DNA of 64,000 nt. Source: Strongyloides papillosus. Lineage: Eukaryota > Nematoda > Chromadorea > Rhabditida > Strongyloididae. The stretch is from positions 186,001 through 250,000 of the forward strand of contig SRSI01000048.1 in the NCBI GenBank assembly GCA_005656395.1. Direction: 5' to 3'. Numbering within the stretch: the first letter of the stretch is position 1; each line of letters starts with the position of its first letter. Of this stretch, positions 37,885 to 49,400 are shown one piece after another. The notes under the pieces are model-generated. The model was not told the origin of the DNA and made no database searches. It worked only from the letters and a program-made list of their open reading frames with translations. Position numbers and translations under genes: made by a program.

Positions 37885-38925
37885 ATGTCATCAAATAGTT
37901 CAACTATGGCAAGTGGAGTTGCCATTAAAGTAATTATCAAACCGATTCTCGGTTTAATGGATGCGAGCCATCCACAGTTATCTAAGTTGGAAATTGAAAA
38001 AACCATAACACGTAATCCGACGACTTTGGTCAAGGATTTATGCAAAAGTGTTATGGAAGAGTACAACTTAGGACATCTATCTGATGACTTCGAAGGTAAT
38101 TTAACACATTATAAATTTATATTTTTTTTTAGTTTTTGTTCGCTATCCGAACTCGGAATACTACCCACTCGGAACATTCCTCCACGACAGGAACGCCTCA
38201 ATTGGTTCTGTCGCTGTTCTGTTGGAGGGTATATTAACAATAAAAATACTTGTCCCTTTGTAAGTTTTCAAAAATTTTTTAAAAATTATTTCTTCTGCTT
38301 ATTATAGAAATTTGTTTTATGATTGTAATCCCAATACGATGACACCGGACGTTGTATATGAAAAGTTCATAAAATATATGATTTCTAGACTGGGCAACAA
38401 TAACAGTCAGGTTCCAGATCCAATCATTCAGGTAAGCCTTTTCTATAATTTTCCACATATCCAATAATTTTTTAGTATGTTAGAAATGAAATGGAAGGTC
38501 GTTCTTTTGAACAGCTTCCTTTAGAAACTCTATTCAAAATGGATAGAGAATTAACTCATGCACGTCAGTGGAATATTACAAGCATGAGTAGAAACCTCTC
38601 ACAAGCACCAGAGAGAAGCCTTAATTTCGCGTCGGACCCAAAGGATATTAGTAGTTCTTCTGGTGGCGTAGGGTCCGACGTTTTTCAAGAGTGCATCGCT
38701 GTTTTGGACTCAATAATTGATGGTGGATCAAGTACGACCTCGTCTCATAAAGGTCGCAAGGAAGTCCAACAAGGTGGAAGACCCAAGGAGAGAATTATAT
38801 ATGATAAAGAAATTGGACTATCTATGCTTAAGGGATCATACAAATCATCATATGCTTGTGATTTCGGGAGATATGCAGAAGCACTAGATGATATTTCTGC
38901 ACGAATCGGAAAAAATTACTTCTAA
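37885..38925 (+). CDS. Intact four-exon gene of unknown function, 303 aa
   Basis: Exons 37885-38095, 38133-38259, 38308-38431 and 38476-38925; every junction has GT/AG signals (two GTAAG donors) and keeps phase through to TAA. I do not recognise the family. Residues about 8-105 look like a beta-grasp (ubiquitin/RA-like) fold: ASGVAIKVIIKPILGL, LEIEKTITRNPTT, helix LVKDLCKSVMEEYNL, DDFEVFVRYPNSEYYPLG and a last strand. A helical middle (TPDVVYEKFIKYMISRLG; FEQLPLETLFKMDREL) and a Ser/Gly-rich linker follow, then a conserved-looking tail, KGSYKSSYACDFGRYAEALD. Codons are more GC-rich than in the neighbours. It is the only intact gene among broken ones between 36 and 45 kb. Confidence 0.7.
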
Positions 38926-39245
38926 GCACAACTGTACTTGGTTTGAAAAAAAAATAACTCACGACGGAAGGGACCAATGAATGTTGATGGATTAATTTGT
39001 AATCTCAAAGTAAAAAAAATTTCTACAAAATTTTTGTACTTTATATTTATATACTTTTCCATTAACTCATACTAATAAAATCTAATTTTAATAATGTTGT
39101 TTTATCATTTAATAATGTACTTCAAATACTTTTAGGTATATAAAATCTCACGAAAAAAATCTTTTTCATGACATTTTCAGTCTTAAATAAATAACTTTTT
39201 AATAATATTTTTTATAACAATTACATATTTTTTCATTTAAACTCA
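38926..39245. other. Spacer
   Basis: AT-rich 320 bases between the intact orphan gene and the peroxiredoxin pseudogene. No feature recognised. Confidence 0.5.
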
Positions 39246-39700
39246 GAGATCAATTGCCAAATTTTTCACGTATAACATCGCATGGTAGCATAAAAGATTT
39301 TTATCAATAATTTGGTTCATGTTGGGGTATTCCATTTCCGCATGCAGCGGATCTTGAATCAGTATGTACAACGTAATTTGTTAAGGCTGTTAAATTGGCA
39401 CCAAAATTTAGGAAGGGAGATGTTAAAGTGATAGCCTTATTAATTGATGACAAAGAGTCTCATAAAAAATGATGTCATGATATCATTACTTATCGAAAAC
39501 ACGTTTGCACTCTCGAAAATTATAAAGAAGAAAATATATTTCCTATTCCAATAATCGCTGACGTCAACAGGGAGTTGGCAACAAATCTCAGAATGTTAGA
39601 TCCTGAGGAAATAAGTCCAAATAGAATGGAACTTACAACTACCCAGAAAGTTGTTATTCCTGTTGATTGAAGACATGGTGGAAAATATGTTTATTCTACA
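39246..39700 (+). pseudogene. 1-Cys peroxiredoxin (PRDX6-like) pseudogene
   Basis: One frame holds most of a 1-Cys peroxiredoxin, broken by stops: GDQLPNFSRITSHGSIKDFY, GSCWGIPFPHAADLESVCTT (with the peroxidatic Cys), VKAVKLAPKFRKGDVKVIAL, FPIPIIADVNRELATNLRML, DPEE and VVIPVD. At least three of the stops sit where the family has Trp or Glu (TGG to TGA twice, GAA to TAA), that is, simple point changes with the frame kept. The stretch between TTTQKVV and PVD that normally holds the FGPDKKLKLS-type strand is missing. No introns are seen, so it may be a retrocopy, though this part of the parent gene could also lack introns. It cannot make a working enzyme. Confidence 0.82.
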
Positions 39701-40099
39701 CTCCCTAAAAGTTGATGGTGAATTGTTGTTTGGTAAAATACTGATTCTATTGGTATTCTATCGAAGAAAAAATACTTTTGCTCAAACCCAATGTCAAAAT
39801 GAGTAGAAGAATCTAACAGACATACTTATCTCCCAGTTATTTATAATTAAGAAAAGTTTTATTCTTATTCATAGTGGTTAAAAAAGACAGAAAAAATCAA
39901 ATTATTTTAGATCTTTGTCACTTTCTAAAGCATGTTTTCCACTTTTGTGTATATAAATATCATCAATGTTTCTGGTAAAATGTATATGCTGATATTATCA
40001 TTATTTTTCTATTTTTAATTACATTTTGAACATGCAAAAATTGAAGCCTTTTAGGATGAGAATAGTTAAATTTAATGATCCTGAAAAACTACTTCATCA
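39701..40099. other. Spacer with possible further pseudogene remains
   Basis: Just after the peroxiredoxin remnant, short readable bits (GGKYVYSTLPKS, NTDSIGILSKKKYF) may continue its C-terminal end. The rest is AT-rich without a recognised feature. Confidence 0.35.
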
Positions 40100-41036
40100 G
40101 AAGGATTCACTCTATAAATTATTTGGAATTTTAGCGTACTTGTTCATGTAGACCACGGAAAAAGCACATCAGCTGATAGAATATTACAGTTAGCCAATGT
40201 TGTTGATCCTAATTTGAAGATAGTATAAATTCTTGAAAAACTACAGGTTGAAGAGAAGTAGGTATTACAGTGAAAGAATAATATGTTCAATGGTATATGA
40301 TGATTATCTTTTCAATTTAATTGATACTCCAGGACATATGGGTTTTAGTTTCGAAGTTGCTAGAGAGTTTAGCAGCATACAATGGTATTGTTTAATTTGT
40401 TGGTACTAATCAAGGAATTCAAGACCAGGTAATTTTTAATGTTTGGTTAGCATTTTAAAAAAAAGAAGATTTTTCAATGATTCCTGTTCTAAGCAATATG
40501 GATTTAAAAACTATTAATATCAAAAAAGTTTATATTAACCTACATTTAAAAATTCATTTTTACTTGTTTAGGTACAAAATGGGATGAAATCTCTATTAAC
40601 ATGGATGAAAATAGATAGATCAATGTAATAGCATAATCTAGTTTTAATGTTTCAAAGATTTTAAATGCTATTATTGATAGGTTCCTAACACCTTCTGGAA
40701 ACCGAGAAGCCCCCATTTCAAGGTCTAATTTTTTATTCATGTTATGGACAATTTAAAGGAGCTATTTCATTAATATAAGGTTAAATTCTAGTAAGTGCAG
40801 ACATTCTTCTGATGGCTCAAAATAAATGGCCTACTTCACAGCCTTCTTTAATATGATATGCTAAATATATGGGTGAAAATAAGACAATACGGAAATTCTA
40901 GATTGATGCTCAATTACGTTGGAAAGATTATGATTTGCATGATATTGAAGGATATCCAAAAATTGAACACTATGATTACACTAGTAATGATATGTCTGTT
41001 TACACTTCTCCATGTAGTGTGCTTATAATATTATAG
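40100..41036 (+). pseudogene. GUF1 / EF4 (LepA) translation factor pseudogene
   Basis: LepA-type GTPases act on stalled ribosomes; GUF1 is the mitochondrial form. Pieces in several frames line up with it in order: [20 protein letters not shown] (G1), ILEKLQVEEK, LIDTPGH with a changed frame after it, SLAAYNGIV, GTNQGIQDQ, NVWLAF, IPVLSNMDLKT (G4 region). Further on, short pieces around 40680-40990 (PSGNREAP; frames broken) may be later domains. There are many stops and indels, for example TAA after LKIV. Older and more damaged than the peroxiredoxin copy. The GIQ and LQVE motifs separate it from EF-Tu and EF-2. Confidence 0.75.
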
Positions 41037-41339
41037 AAAAATTTCTATAGATGTATCAATAAATAAAAATAGGTTATTTTTTTAGAATACCAAAATTTGT
41101 ATATTTTAAAACAATAGTTTTTAAAAAAATTTATTTCTAGATATTTTGACATTTTACGATGCAGAGACATTAATATTAATTAATTACTAGTTATTATAAA
41201 CTAAAACAATTTGAATTGTTAAAAAAACATCATTGAAATTTTGTTCTAAATATATTCTGATTAAAATGAAGGAATATATAATAAAATGATTTTATATTTT
41301 AAGAATTTATTGCTACCAAAATATTTTTACTCAAACAAA
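41037..41339. other. Spacer
   Basis: AT-rich 300 bases, nothing recognised. Confidence 0.5.
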
Positions 41340-42275
41340 TGGAAAAATTATTGCTTGTATTTTTAACTTACGCTTTACTATTAGCTATTAAATCAATATA
41401 ATAAGTAATTCTACTTCAACAGACAAATACAAAGGAGTTATCTATAATAAGAAAGTTGTTAAGGAAAGTTATTTTGTAGCTCCTAGATACAAATTAGCAA
41501 CATGTGTTGTACATAAAGATTTCAGTGCTATGCTAACGAGTATATTATGCTACCTAAATATGGAAAAAGTTTTTTTGAAATGATATAATCATTTAGCTGA
41601 TTTTAATTTTAACCATAAAACTTGTGTAACTAAGAAGAATAGTAATTTAAAATCGTTTAGTGAATTAATTAAAATTCATAGTACAGGTGATGAAGTTGAT
41701 TCCCTTAAAACGTGGAAGGTTATTATGGTCGTTAGAAATCCTATAGAAAGATTTATTAGTGGTTTTGTCTATTTATTTTATACACATAAAGTACGGCATT
41801 ATAAAAAATTTTGTTTAGGATGTGCCAAAGATTTTAAATGTTTTGTAAATAAATTGCATAGTATTTTAGCATCTGGATATAAAATCAACAATTCATGCTT
41901 ATTTTCAAACGAAAGCTCATTTTTATCCTCAAAATATGTATGTTTAAAAAACATCTCAATAAATAACATTCTAGGCAATGTAATTATTTAAAAAATAAAA
42001 ATAAATTTGTTGTATTAAAATTTGATCCAAAAAATTTAGAATCATTTTACAGATCATTAGAAGAAATTTTAATTCAACAAAATGTTCCACGTGAAAAAGT
42101 TGAATTTATAGATAAAGAAATAAGAACTTATAGGATAAAACATCCAACAACTGGAAAAGCAAAAACAATTGAATTTATTAAAAATTTCTATAAAGAAAAA
42201 GGTGTTATAGAAAAATTAATTGAAATATTTCATAGTGATTTTAAAGAATTTGATTTTCGAATACCAAACATATAG
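41340..42275 (+). pseudogene. Nematode carbohydrate-type sulfotransferase (Sulfotransfer_2-like) pseudogene
   Basis: It begins with a signal-anchor-like MEKLLLVFLTYALLLAIKSI, then stops. The family then reads on: YFVAPRYKLATCVVHKDFSA and MLTSILCYLNMEK (PAPS-side motif), WKVIMVVRNPIERFISGFVY, CLGCAKDFKCFVNKLHS, HFYPQN in a shifted frame, FVVLKFDPKNLESFYRSLEE and the typical end LIEIFHSDFKEFDFRIP with TAG. A stop follows MEKVFLK and the frame changes twice near 41900-42000. The large nematode sulfotransferase family transfers sulfate to glycans; this copy is dead but still well readable, so loss may be fairly recent. Confidence 0.75.
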
Positions 42276-43349
42276 TTAATTGCAAAAATAGAAATAATTT
42301 ATACAATTTTTTTCAACAACAATATTAATAGCTACATACGATTTACTTTACCTGAATAAAAAAATTCAAAGGAAACAAAAAAGCTTTTATTTTTTTTATT
42401 ATTACTGTTTAATTAATCAGACTTAAACATAGCAAATCAATTTATCTTCATGAAAGTTTAAAAAAAGTAATATTTTTAATAATTTTTTAACCATTGTTTA
42501 AACTTTCATATGCGACATAATTTCGATAAAATGGTCGAAAGTCTAAAAAATTTTATTTTTATTAGATAAGGTAAAATTGCCAGATTTTTACACTGCCATG
42601 GGTTCCATTTTTTGTGTAAGGAATACAAATGAACAAAGTAAAATATCACTTTTATTAAAGAGTTTTGTCTCTCAAAAATATAATTACAATGATAGATCAA
42701 GTAGTTGGTTATCTTTATTATCATTAACTATGGCTTTATTTTAATTAAAATTTATTGTTCCCTTAATAATTAAACACCGACATTCAGAAAATACACTTTT
42801 CTCGTTGCTACTTATGCGCAAGATTTGACTTTTGAATTGATATGGCTCTTTTTTTTAGTAGCAAATTTAGCCACAGTTTTATTGCTATTCTTATTTTTTT
42901 ACTATAGTATAAGTTTTGTATTTAATGTAATAAATTAATAAGAATCATATTCAATTCCAACAAATAGAAGAATGCTTATCATTAAACTGTTGTTTTATTG
43001 TAGCTCAAATGTGTTGAAAATTTGTTAAAATATGGAGAGACTTTAATTAATAAAGAGTATTGAATGTTTGGCAATGATATTTTTGATAAACTTTAGTCAT
43101 TAATTTTATTAATATAATATTACTGAAATGCATAATTCCATGGAGTATTAAAAAATATCTGTTATTTCATATTCAAAAATAAAAAATATTATTATAAGTT
43201 AAAAAACAATTTTTAATTAAACTTTTATTATTTTATTCTTTTAGTAACAATTTACATTTAAACCAATAGATTACAATTAATTTGATCATAAAAGATAGAT
43301 TAAAATTTGAATTATTACAAAAGAATTTACTGCAAAAAATTTCTTCCAG
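42276..43349. other. Gene-free stretch of about 1.1 kb
   Basis: Very AT-rich. A 38-codon open piece near 42618-42742 (NEQSKISLLLKSFVSQKYNY) has a not quite random look but matches nothing I know. No RNA gene or repeat recognised. Confidence 0.5.
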
Positions 43350-44299
43350 TACACACAAAAAAAGTAGGGAAGCATTTTTGCGTAAAATGTAATGAATTTT
43401 CCCCACCTAACAAAATTAGAATTTTCTTGATTTGCGACTAATTTTAACGCAATTATGTGGTACATAAAAATTAAAGCAATAATTAAGTAGTTATTAAAAT
43501 AAGTTTCTAATCTTTATTATATTTATTGGTATTTTAAAACTTTGATTGTTTTCTACAAAACATTTTTAAATACAAGATTAGAATTTTATCTTATGTATGA
43601 TTATAAATGCTTTCATAAAAAGCAATTCTGAACATACCAAAATATTTTTATTAATAAGTTTTAATAGTTTGAGTTATTTTAAATTATACTTTTAATTATA
43701 AAATTACACTCTTTTGAAAGTCGAAAAATTTTTCTAATAACTTTAATGGTCCTATTTAAAAAAATTAAATCTACGAAAAATTATATGGATTTTTATCTAT
43801 AATAAAAATATCTTCTACATATTTAAACTTAATATAAGAACGAATACTAAAATAATATTTTTAATTATTAATGCTCTGTGTGGTTAAATAATAATTTTTA
43901 GCTTTTTGTTATTATTACTGAGAATTTTTCTATATTTATTTTTGCTAGTAAGTTGTTGAGGACAATGATTTTTGTTAAAACTTAACAACTTTACACGAAA
44001 TTGAGTTCTAACAATATATTTTATGTATATTAGAAAAAAAATAGATCCAAAAATCAGGAATATATCAAAAATGTTAAGATTAAATAAAAGTTACTTTACT
44101 TAAAATACAAAATATAAGTAATTTTGTAAAAAAAACAGAAAAATATTGTGACAACCTAATATTTCTCATCGTTTAAAACATTTTTGCTGTCGCGTGATAA
44201 TTAAAAAAATTGAATAAATGTTGATTTTTTTAATAGGTGGGAACTTTTTTTGCATTTTTCCTTGAATTGTCAATATTTTTCCCATTTTTTTGCTGTGTA
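43350..44299. mobile_element. Candidate Tc1/mariner-type miniature element with imperfect terminal inverted repeats
   Basis: The left end, AGTACACACAAAAAAAGTAG then GGAA (from 43349), matches the reverse complement of the right end, AGTACACAGCAAAAAAATGG then GAA (back from 44300), at about 20 of 24 positions. TA dinucleotides sit at both edges (43350-43351, 44298-44299), as expected for elements that duplicate TA. The interior of about 945 bases has no long open frame, so it would be a non-autonomous element. Its first 278 bases are copy B of the repeat also found at 36100-36374, whose left edge lies at the same TA. Two copies with the same sharp boundary support a real element end. The superfamily is a guess from the TA edges. 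Confidence 0.55.
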
Positions 44300-45162
44300 C
44301 TCCTTGTGTCATTAAGTTAAATATTAAAATATTTTTTTTATTTTAAATAAAAATTTATTTGATAACTAAGAAGAATATTGAAATGATAAAATAAAACCTC
44401 TCTCGTTTTCTTCAAATAAAATGTACATGATGTCATGTCCATGTAATGATGGAGGAATTATCGAAATAAATTCTAAACAATGATTTTCATATGCTAATTA
44501 TATAAACTGAAAGTACAGAAACTGAAGATATTTTAATCTCTAAATGTTATCACTAACATATGATTCACCTTTTGTTCTAAACTGTCATTGTTAAATTTCA
44601 GGAGTTGTAGTCTGAATCAAAAATTATACTGAAAATGGTTGGAAACCTAACTTTTTTTTTATTAAATGGAGCCATCTAAACTCAACCCACCCCTTAAAAA
44701 GTGGATTAAATTTTATTTCTTTCTAATATTTTATCAATTACGCGATTACTTATTAAAAAGATTGCTTTAAAGAAATCTTCTATTACATAAGTGTAGCAAT
44801 TATTCATAAAGAAATATCTCTCCAAAGCTAGACTATGAACTCTGGTACTTTTAATGTTCTAAGGTCAAAAATGACGACGTATAATAAGTGGTGATAATGA
44901 AATATTGGGTCGACTCGCCGCGTTCACGATAACTTCTATTCGTTTTTAACTCTAACATTGTTCTATAAAGTTCTAGAATATTTAAAAAGATAATATATAA
45001 ATTCAATTTTATAAGACATTAATTCATTCTATTAATCATGAGTTACATAATGTTTATTTTATTTTATCGTAACTAATTTTTACTGATAGTTTTATTTCAG
45101 GCTTCTAGTTGTATAAAGCTTTCTCTGTTATTTATTAGATAACGACTTAAGTAAAAATTAAA
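44300..45162. other. Intergenic 860 bases, upstream of the coiled-coil gene
   Basis: AT-rich. A TTTATTTCAG at 45091-45100 may be a spliced-leader or 5' UTR acceptor for the gene starting at 45163. A small GC-richer patch near 44918-44942 (GTCGACTCGCCGCGTTCACG) stands out but has no clear meaning. Confidence 0.5.
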
Positions 45163-46361
45163 ATGAATCCAGAAATGAATGCCGAAGTTAATGTAAGTTT
45201 TTACTTTTACCAATAAAATATTTCTTCTAGAACGATGAAGAGGGGATTGCAATAGAATATATTAAAGAGTTAGAAGGTTATCTAGCTGAAGCAAAAAACA
45301 AGCGTGAGAAACTTAAGAACGTCGTTGCAAAAAGATCTCATGACGCCAAGACCCTAAGGAAGGCTGCTAGAAGATGTGATGAAGCACTTAAAGGTGTTGA
45401 GAATTCAAGGAAAATTCGAACAACAGAAATATTGTCATGTATTAGTGAGATGGAAAGAGTCTCATTGGAGAGCCAGGAACTGGTAAAGGAATTTAGGAAA
45501 ATCGAAAAAGTTCGTAAGCAGTCCTGCAACATGGAAGTTGGAGATAATGATGAAATTGTTAATGTTGTTGAAGAGGATAGTTTTCTTACGAAGATGTTAG
45601 AAAAAATCGTCCTTGTTGGTGAGGAGACAATGAAAATGATGAGGGTTGCTGATGTGACAAAGGAAGAAAGCAAGTCACTAGATAGAGAAATCGCACGCTT
45701 GCAATTCCGCATGACGCTGCTTAAGGAGAATGAAGAAATGCTTAAGAGATTAGAGGGTGACCTTCAAGATTCTGATAACGGACAACCAGCCCTTGAAATG
45801 GAATGCGATGAACAGAATGGCAATCACATCAACAACGATGACTTTGTAAATTTAATGGAAAAACTTGATGTGGAGACAAAAGGGAATGTGGAATTGCAGA
45901 TTGAATACAAGGAAATCAAAGAGGATTTGTCTAATCTAGAAGCTCTATCACACAAGGTGGATGTTTTGACGGAATTAAGTGAGATGAGTGCCTCTCAGAT
46001 GATGAGTCAGGATTTGAATGAAATTCTCAAAGATTTCCCTGAACTAGAAGATGATATTGTAAGATTTAAAAACTCCATGAGCAAACTCACGGATAAAAAG
46101 ACATCTCAACTATCGGTTTTTAACTCCCTCCAGTCTTCGCACAATGAAAATATAAAGAAATTGGATAGTTTACGCCAGGAGAGAAAACGTCTGCAAAAGA
46201 CAGTTACTGAATTGAAGAATGAGGTTGACTGTTTAAAAGAACAAGCTGGAGATAAGGCTTATATGTTAGATAACTCAATTTTGGATAAGCTTAGATTGGA
46301 TTCAACAATGCTTGAAGAATGCATCAATGTAACTAAACAAATTGAAGATGAAAGAAAATAA
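45163..46361 (+). CDS. Coiled-coil protein of unknown function, 386 aa
   Basis: Exon 1 (45163-45192) gives MNPEMNAEVN; donor GTAAGT and acceptor CTTCTAG join it in phase to exon 2 (45231-46361). Almost the whole protein is heptad-like and rich in Glu, Lys, Leu and Ser: IKELEGYLAEAKNKREKLKN, ETKGNVELQIEYKEIKEDLS, RQERKRLQKTVTELKNEVD. There is an acidic break in the middle (DLQDSDNGQPALEMECDEQN). No signal peptide or membrane helix. Such proteins are often kinetochore, centrosome or cytoskeletal components, but I cannot assign it. Codons are more GC-rich than its surroundings, like the CDC25 and 37885 genes. Confidence 0.75.
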
Positions 46362-46479
46362 ATAATGTTTATTTTTCATTCATATAGTACTATCTTTTTT
46401 TTATATTATGTATTTAAGTTGTAGATATTATATATAGTTATTGTTATCTAATAATAAATAATTTTGTATATTGATAATA

Positions 46480-49400
46480 TTATGGTGTAAAACTATCTTT
46501 CTTGATTACATGTTCAAAAAGAATCTTGTCAAATGTACAATTTGATAAATCATGTGCAAGTACAATAGGTGTTTGTGATTCTGAATTTCCGTCATCCTCT
46601 GTGTTATTGGATAATGATGTTTCTTCTGATATACTTCTGGTAAATTGTTTCATTATCTCTTCAACTTCATTATTAACTTCAAGCCATGTTTTTTCAGATC
46701 CATTTGGTATAATTTTCCATTCATTAGTTTTTTTGATTGAACGGAAATTAACTGTAGAGGCGTTAAAATTTTCCATTAATTTTTCTTCAATCTTCATCCA
46801 GGTGTACTGAGAAGGATTCTGTATAGTTATACTTACAATATAGCCATTTGCAAATATTTTTTTCAAGTATTCTAAAGATCCAACTTCAAATGTTTTATCT
46901 TTTCTAAAAAATCCAATTTTTGTACATAAATATTCACATTCAGTAATATTATGTGTACTGATAAGAATAGTTCTATTAAAATGTTTTAGTGCTTTTAAAA
47001 ATTCCCATATAAATCTTCTAGATTTCGGATCAACAGAAGACGTTGGTTCATCTAACAATAAAATATCTTCCCCAGTAAGGATAGCTACTGAAAATGCTAA
47101 CCTTTTTTTTTGTCCACCACTTAATTTATTAAAATATTTAAATCTATGTTTCTCTAAACCAAAACATTCAAAAATTTCATTTACAATTTCATCATAATTA
47201 ACATAACCAATTAATTTTGCAAAAAATATCATTATTTGATCAACAGTAAATTCAGGCATAAATGAATCCATTTGTTGACAATACCCGATTTTTGCTTGAT
47301 TTCTATTTAATTTAATTCCTTTAATATAATAATTACCTTTAGTAGGATAGGTTTTTTTAGTTAGGATATTAAAAAGTAAAGTTTTTCCAGCACCATTACT
47401 ACCAATTAAACAAAATGATTCATTTTTTGATATATCAAAAGTAACATTTTCTATTATTTTATTTTTGCTAAATTTCTTCCCTATATTATCGACCGAAATT
47501 TCACCATTTATTTCCATTTTTTCAGTAATTTTATTACCAACTTTTTTACAACTTTCTGATCCAAAATATCGTATTGAATTCTTAATAGATCTTTTAATTT
47601 TCCTATGATAAAGATATTGAATATAATCATCTTCAGAAAACCAAAAAAATATATATGTGATGAAACCTCTAATAGCTTGTATCTTAAGAAGTATGTTAAA
47701 TGTATAGGAGAATCCAATAATATCATTAAATGTCATATGTCCAGCAATACTTGTTAGATGGAATATCAAACATCCAGATGGCGATAAGATTCCAATTGCT
47801 TGAACTCCTTGTATTGGTAGAAATGAATGGAAAAACATAACAATAATAAATGAGAGTAAAAAAAATAACATTGGAAAAAGGAATTGAAACGCTATCATAA
47901 ATAAATATCCTTTTAATGGTTTTTGAAATATTCCTGAGAACATCCATACAAATGGCATATTTGCCATAAAATATACTATTGAAATTGTACCAAAACATAT
48001 GATATTGTTGACGTGAAGAAATTTTGGATAAAGAAATATTAATCCCAACATCATGATTTTTAAACCAATTATAAAAGTAAATAAATTAAAAATAAAACTT
48101 CCTAAGAAGAATATTTTTTTAGGAATATTTGCAGATAACTGTTGGTGTTTAAATTGACTTGTTTTTTCATCAATTAAAAATATCATTGAATGTGAAGTTT
48201 GTAGAATACTATATAAAACAAAAACAAAAAATACATTTGTACCGTCCTTTTCAACATCCAATAACCATGGCATTACTTCTGATGATGAACTAGAATAAGG
48301 TTTTGTGATAACACTTCCATTAATATTTCGAGGACTTAGTATTCTTAAATTTGATTCTACATATATATCATGAAATATTTCAAAATATTCAACAATACCT
48401 ATCATTGTTGAATGAATTGCTATATTATTGAATCTTATTGTTATGTTGTTTATATCTAGTGGATTGTGAAATTCAAAGCCAAATCCTAACTGTTTTTCAG
48501 ACATAAAATATTTTAAATAGAAATCTACTGGATTATAATTTTCATTAATTTTCTTAACTATTACGTTTCTCTCATCATATTGTTCATTTAAATCCATTGT
48601 TATATCTTCTAATGATCTGTCAATATATTTTTCATCGATTCCATCGTTAATTGACTTATTTTTCTCAACTAAATATGGTAAGACAAATGGTTGAAGATAT
48701 TTATGGCTGAAATCTACCATTTGATTTGAGCGTGGTAACTTATTCTGTGATAAAGTAAGCCATTTATAAAAAATTAAAACCAGTGGTATTAGTATTTGAA
48801 AAGAAAATTGAAACCAATGCCTTCTTGTGTATATTGCTTGTTTATAAAACATGCATTTAATTTGATTTAAACCCAATGAAATACACTTTTTAATTTTTTT
48901 TCTTTTTACACCACATATAGCATTGGCAAATTTTTGAGCATTTTCTGAGATATTAAAACTTTCATTTGACATATCAGCCATATGATCAATCTTAAGATAA
49001 GCATCTTCAAAATTTGTTTTAAACACCTGATAACCACAACCTCTTATAGTATTCATTTCTTTTTCTAATATTTGAAACAATCTAATACAATCATTCTTAC
49101 TTGAAGATGGTAAAAGATAAGAAATTTCATTTAATTTTGAATTATTATGTACCATTCCTTTTGGTATTATTTTATTAATTATATTTAAAGTATTATTTAC
49201 CATCTTGTGAGTTACTTTATTCTTATACTGTATATTTAATATATATCCAGGCGCAAATTTGCTCATCAGTTCTTTTTGTGTACCAGAAGTTACAACATAT
49301 CCTTTAGATAAAAATACAAGTTTATCAGAGAATGATATATCATCATCAAGAATATGCGTTGCTAAGATAATCGTTTTATCCTTTTTAATTTTTTTCAGTA

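Noticed and set aside
38096..38307. Orphan gene at 37885 as a frameshifted pseudogene
   Set aside because: Using the GTATAT donor breaks the frame, but the better GTAAGT donor at 38260 restores it, so no lesion is needed.
42506..42724. 72-codon minus-strand frame
   Set aside because: No recognisable motif, starts at a non-ATG codon in part, and lies in a decayed region.
36100..43627. LTR retrotransposon explanation for the two direct repeats
   Set aside because: The repeats lack TG...CA ends, and nothing like gag, protease, reverse transcriptase or integrase lies between them. Copy B is better explained as one end of a TA-flanked element with inverted repeats.
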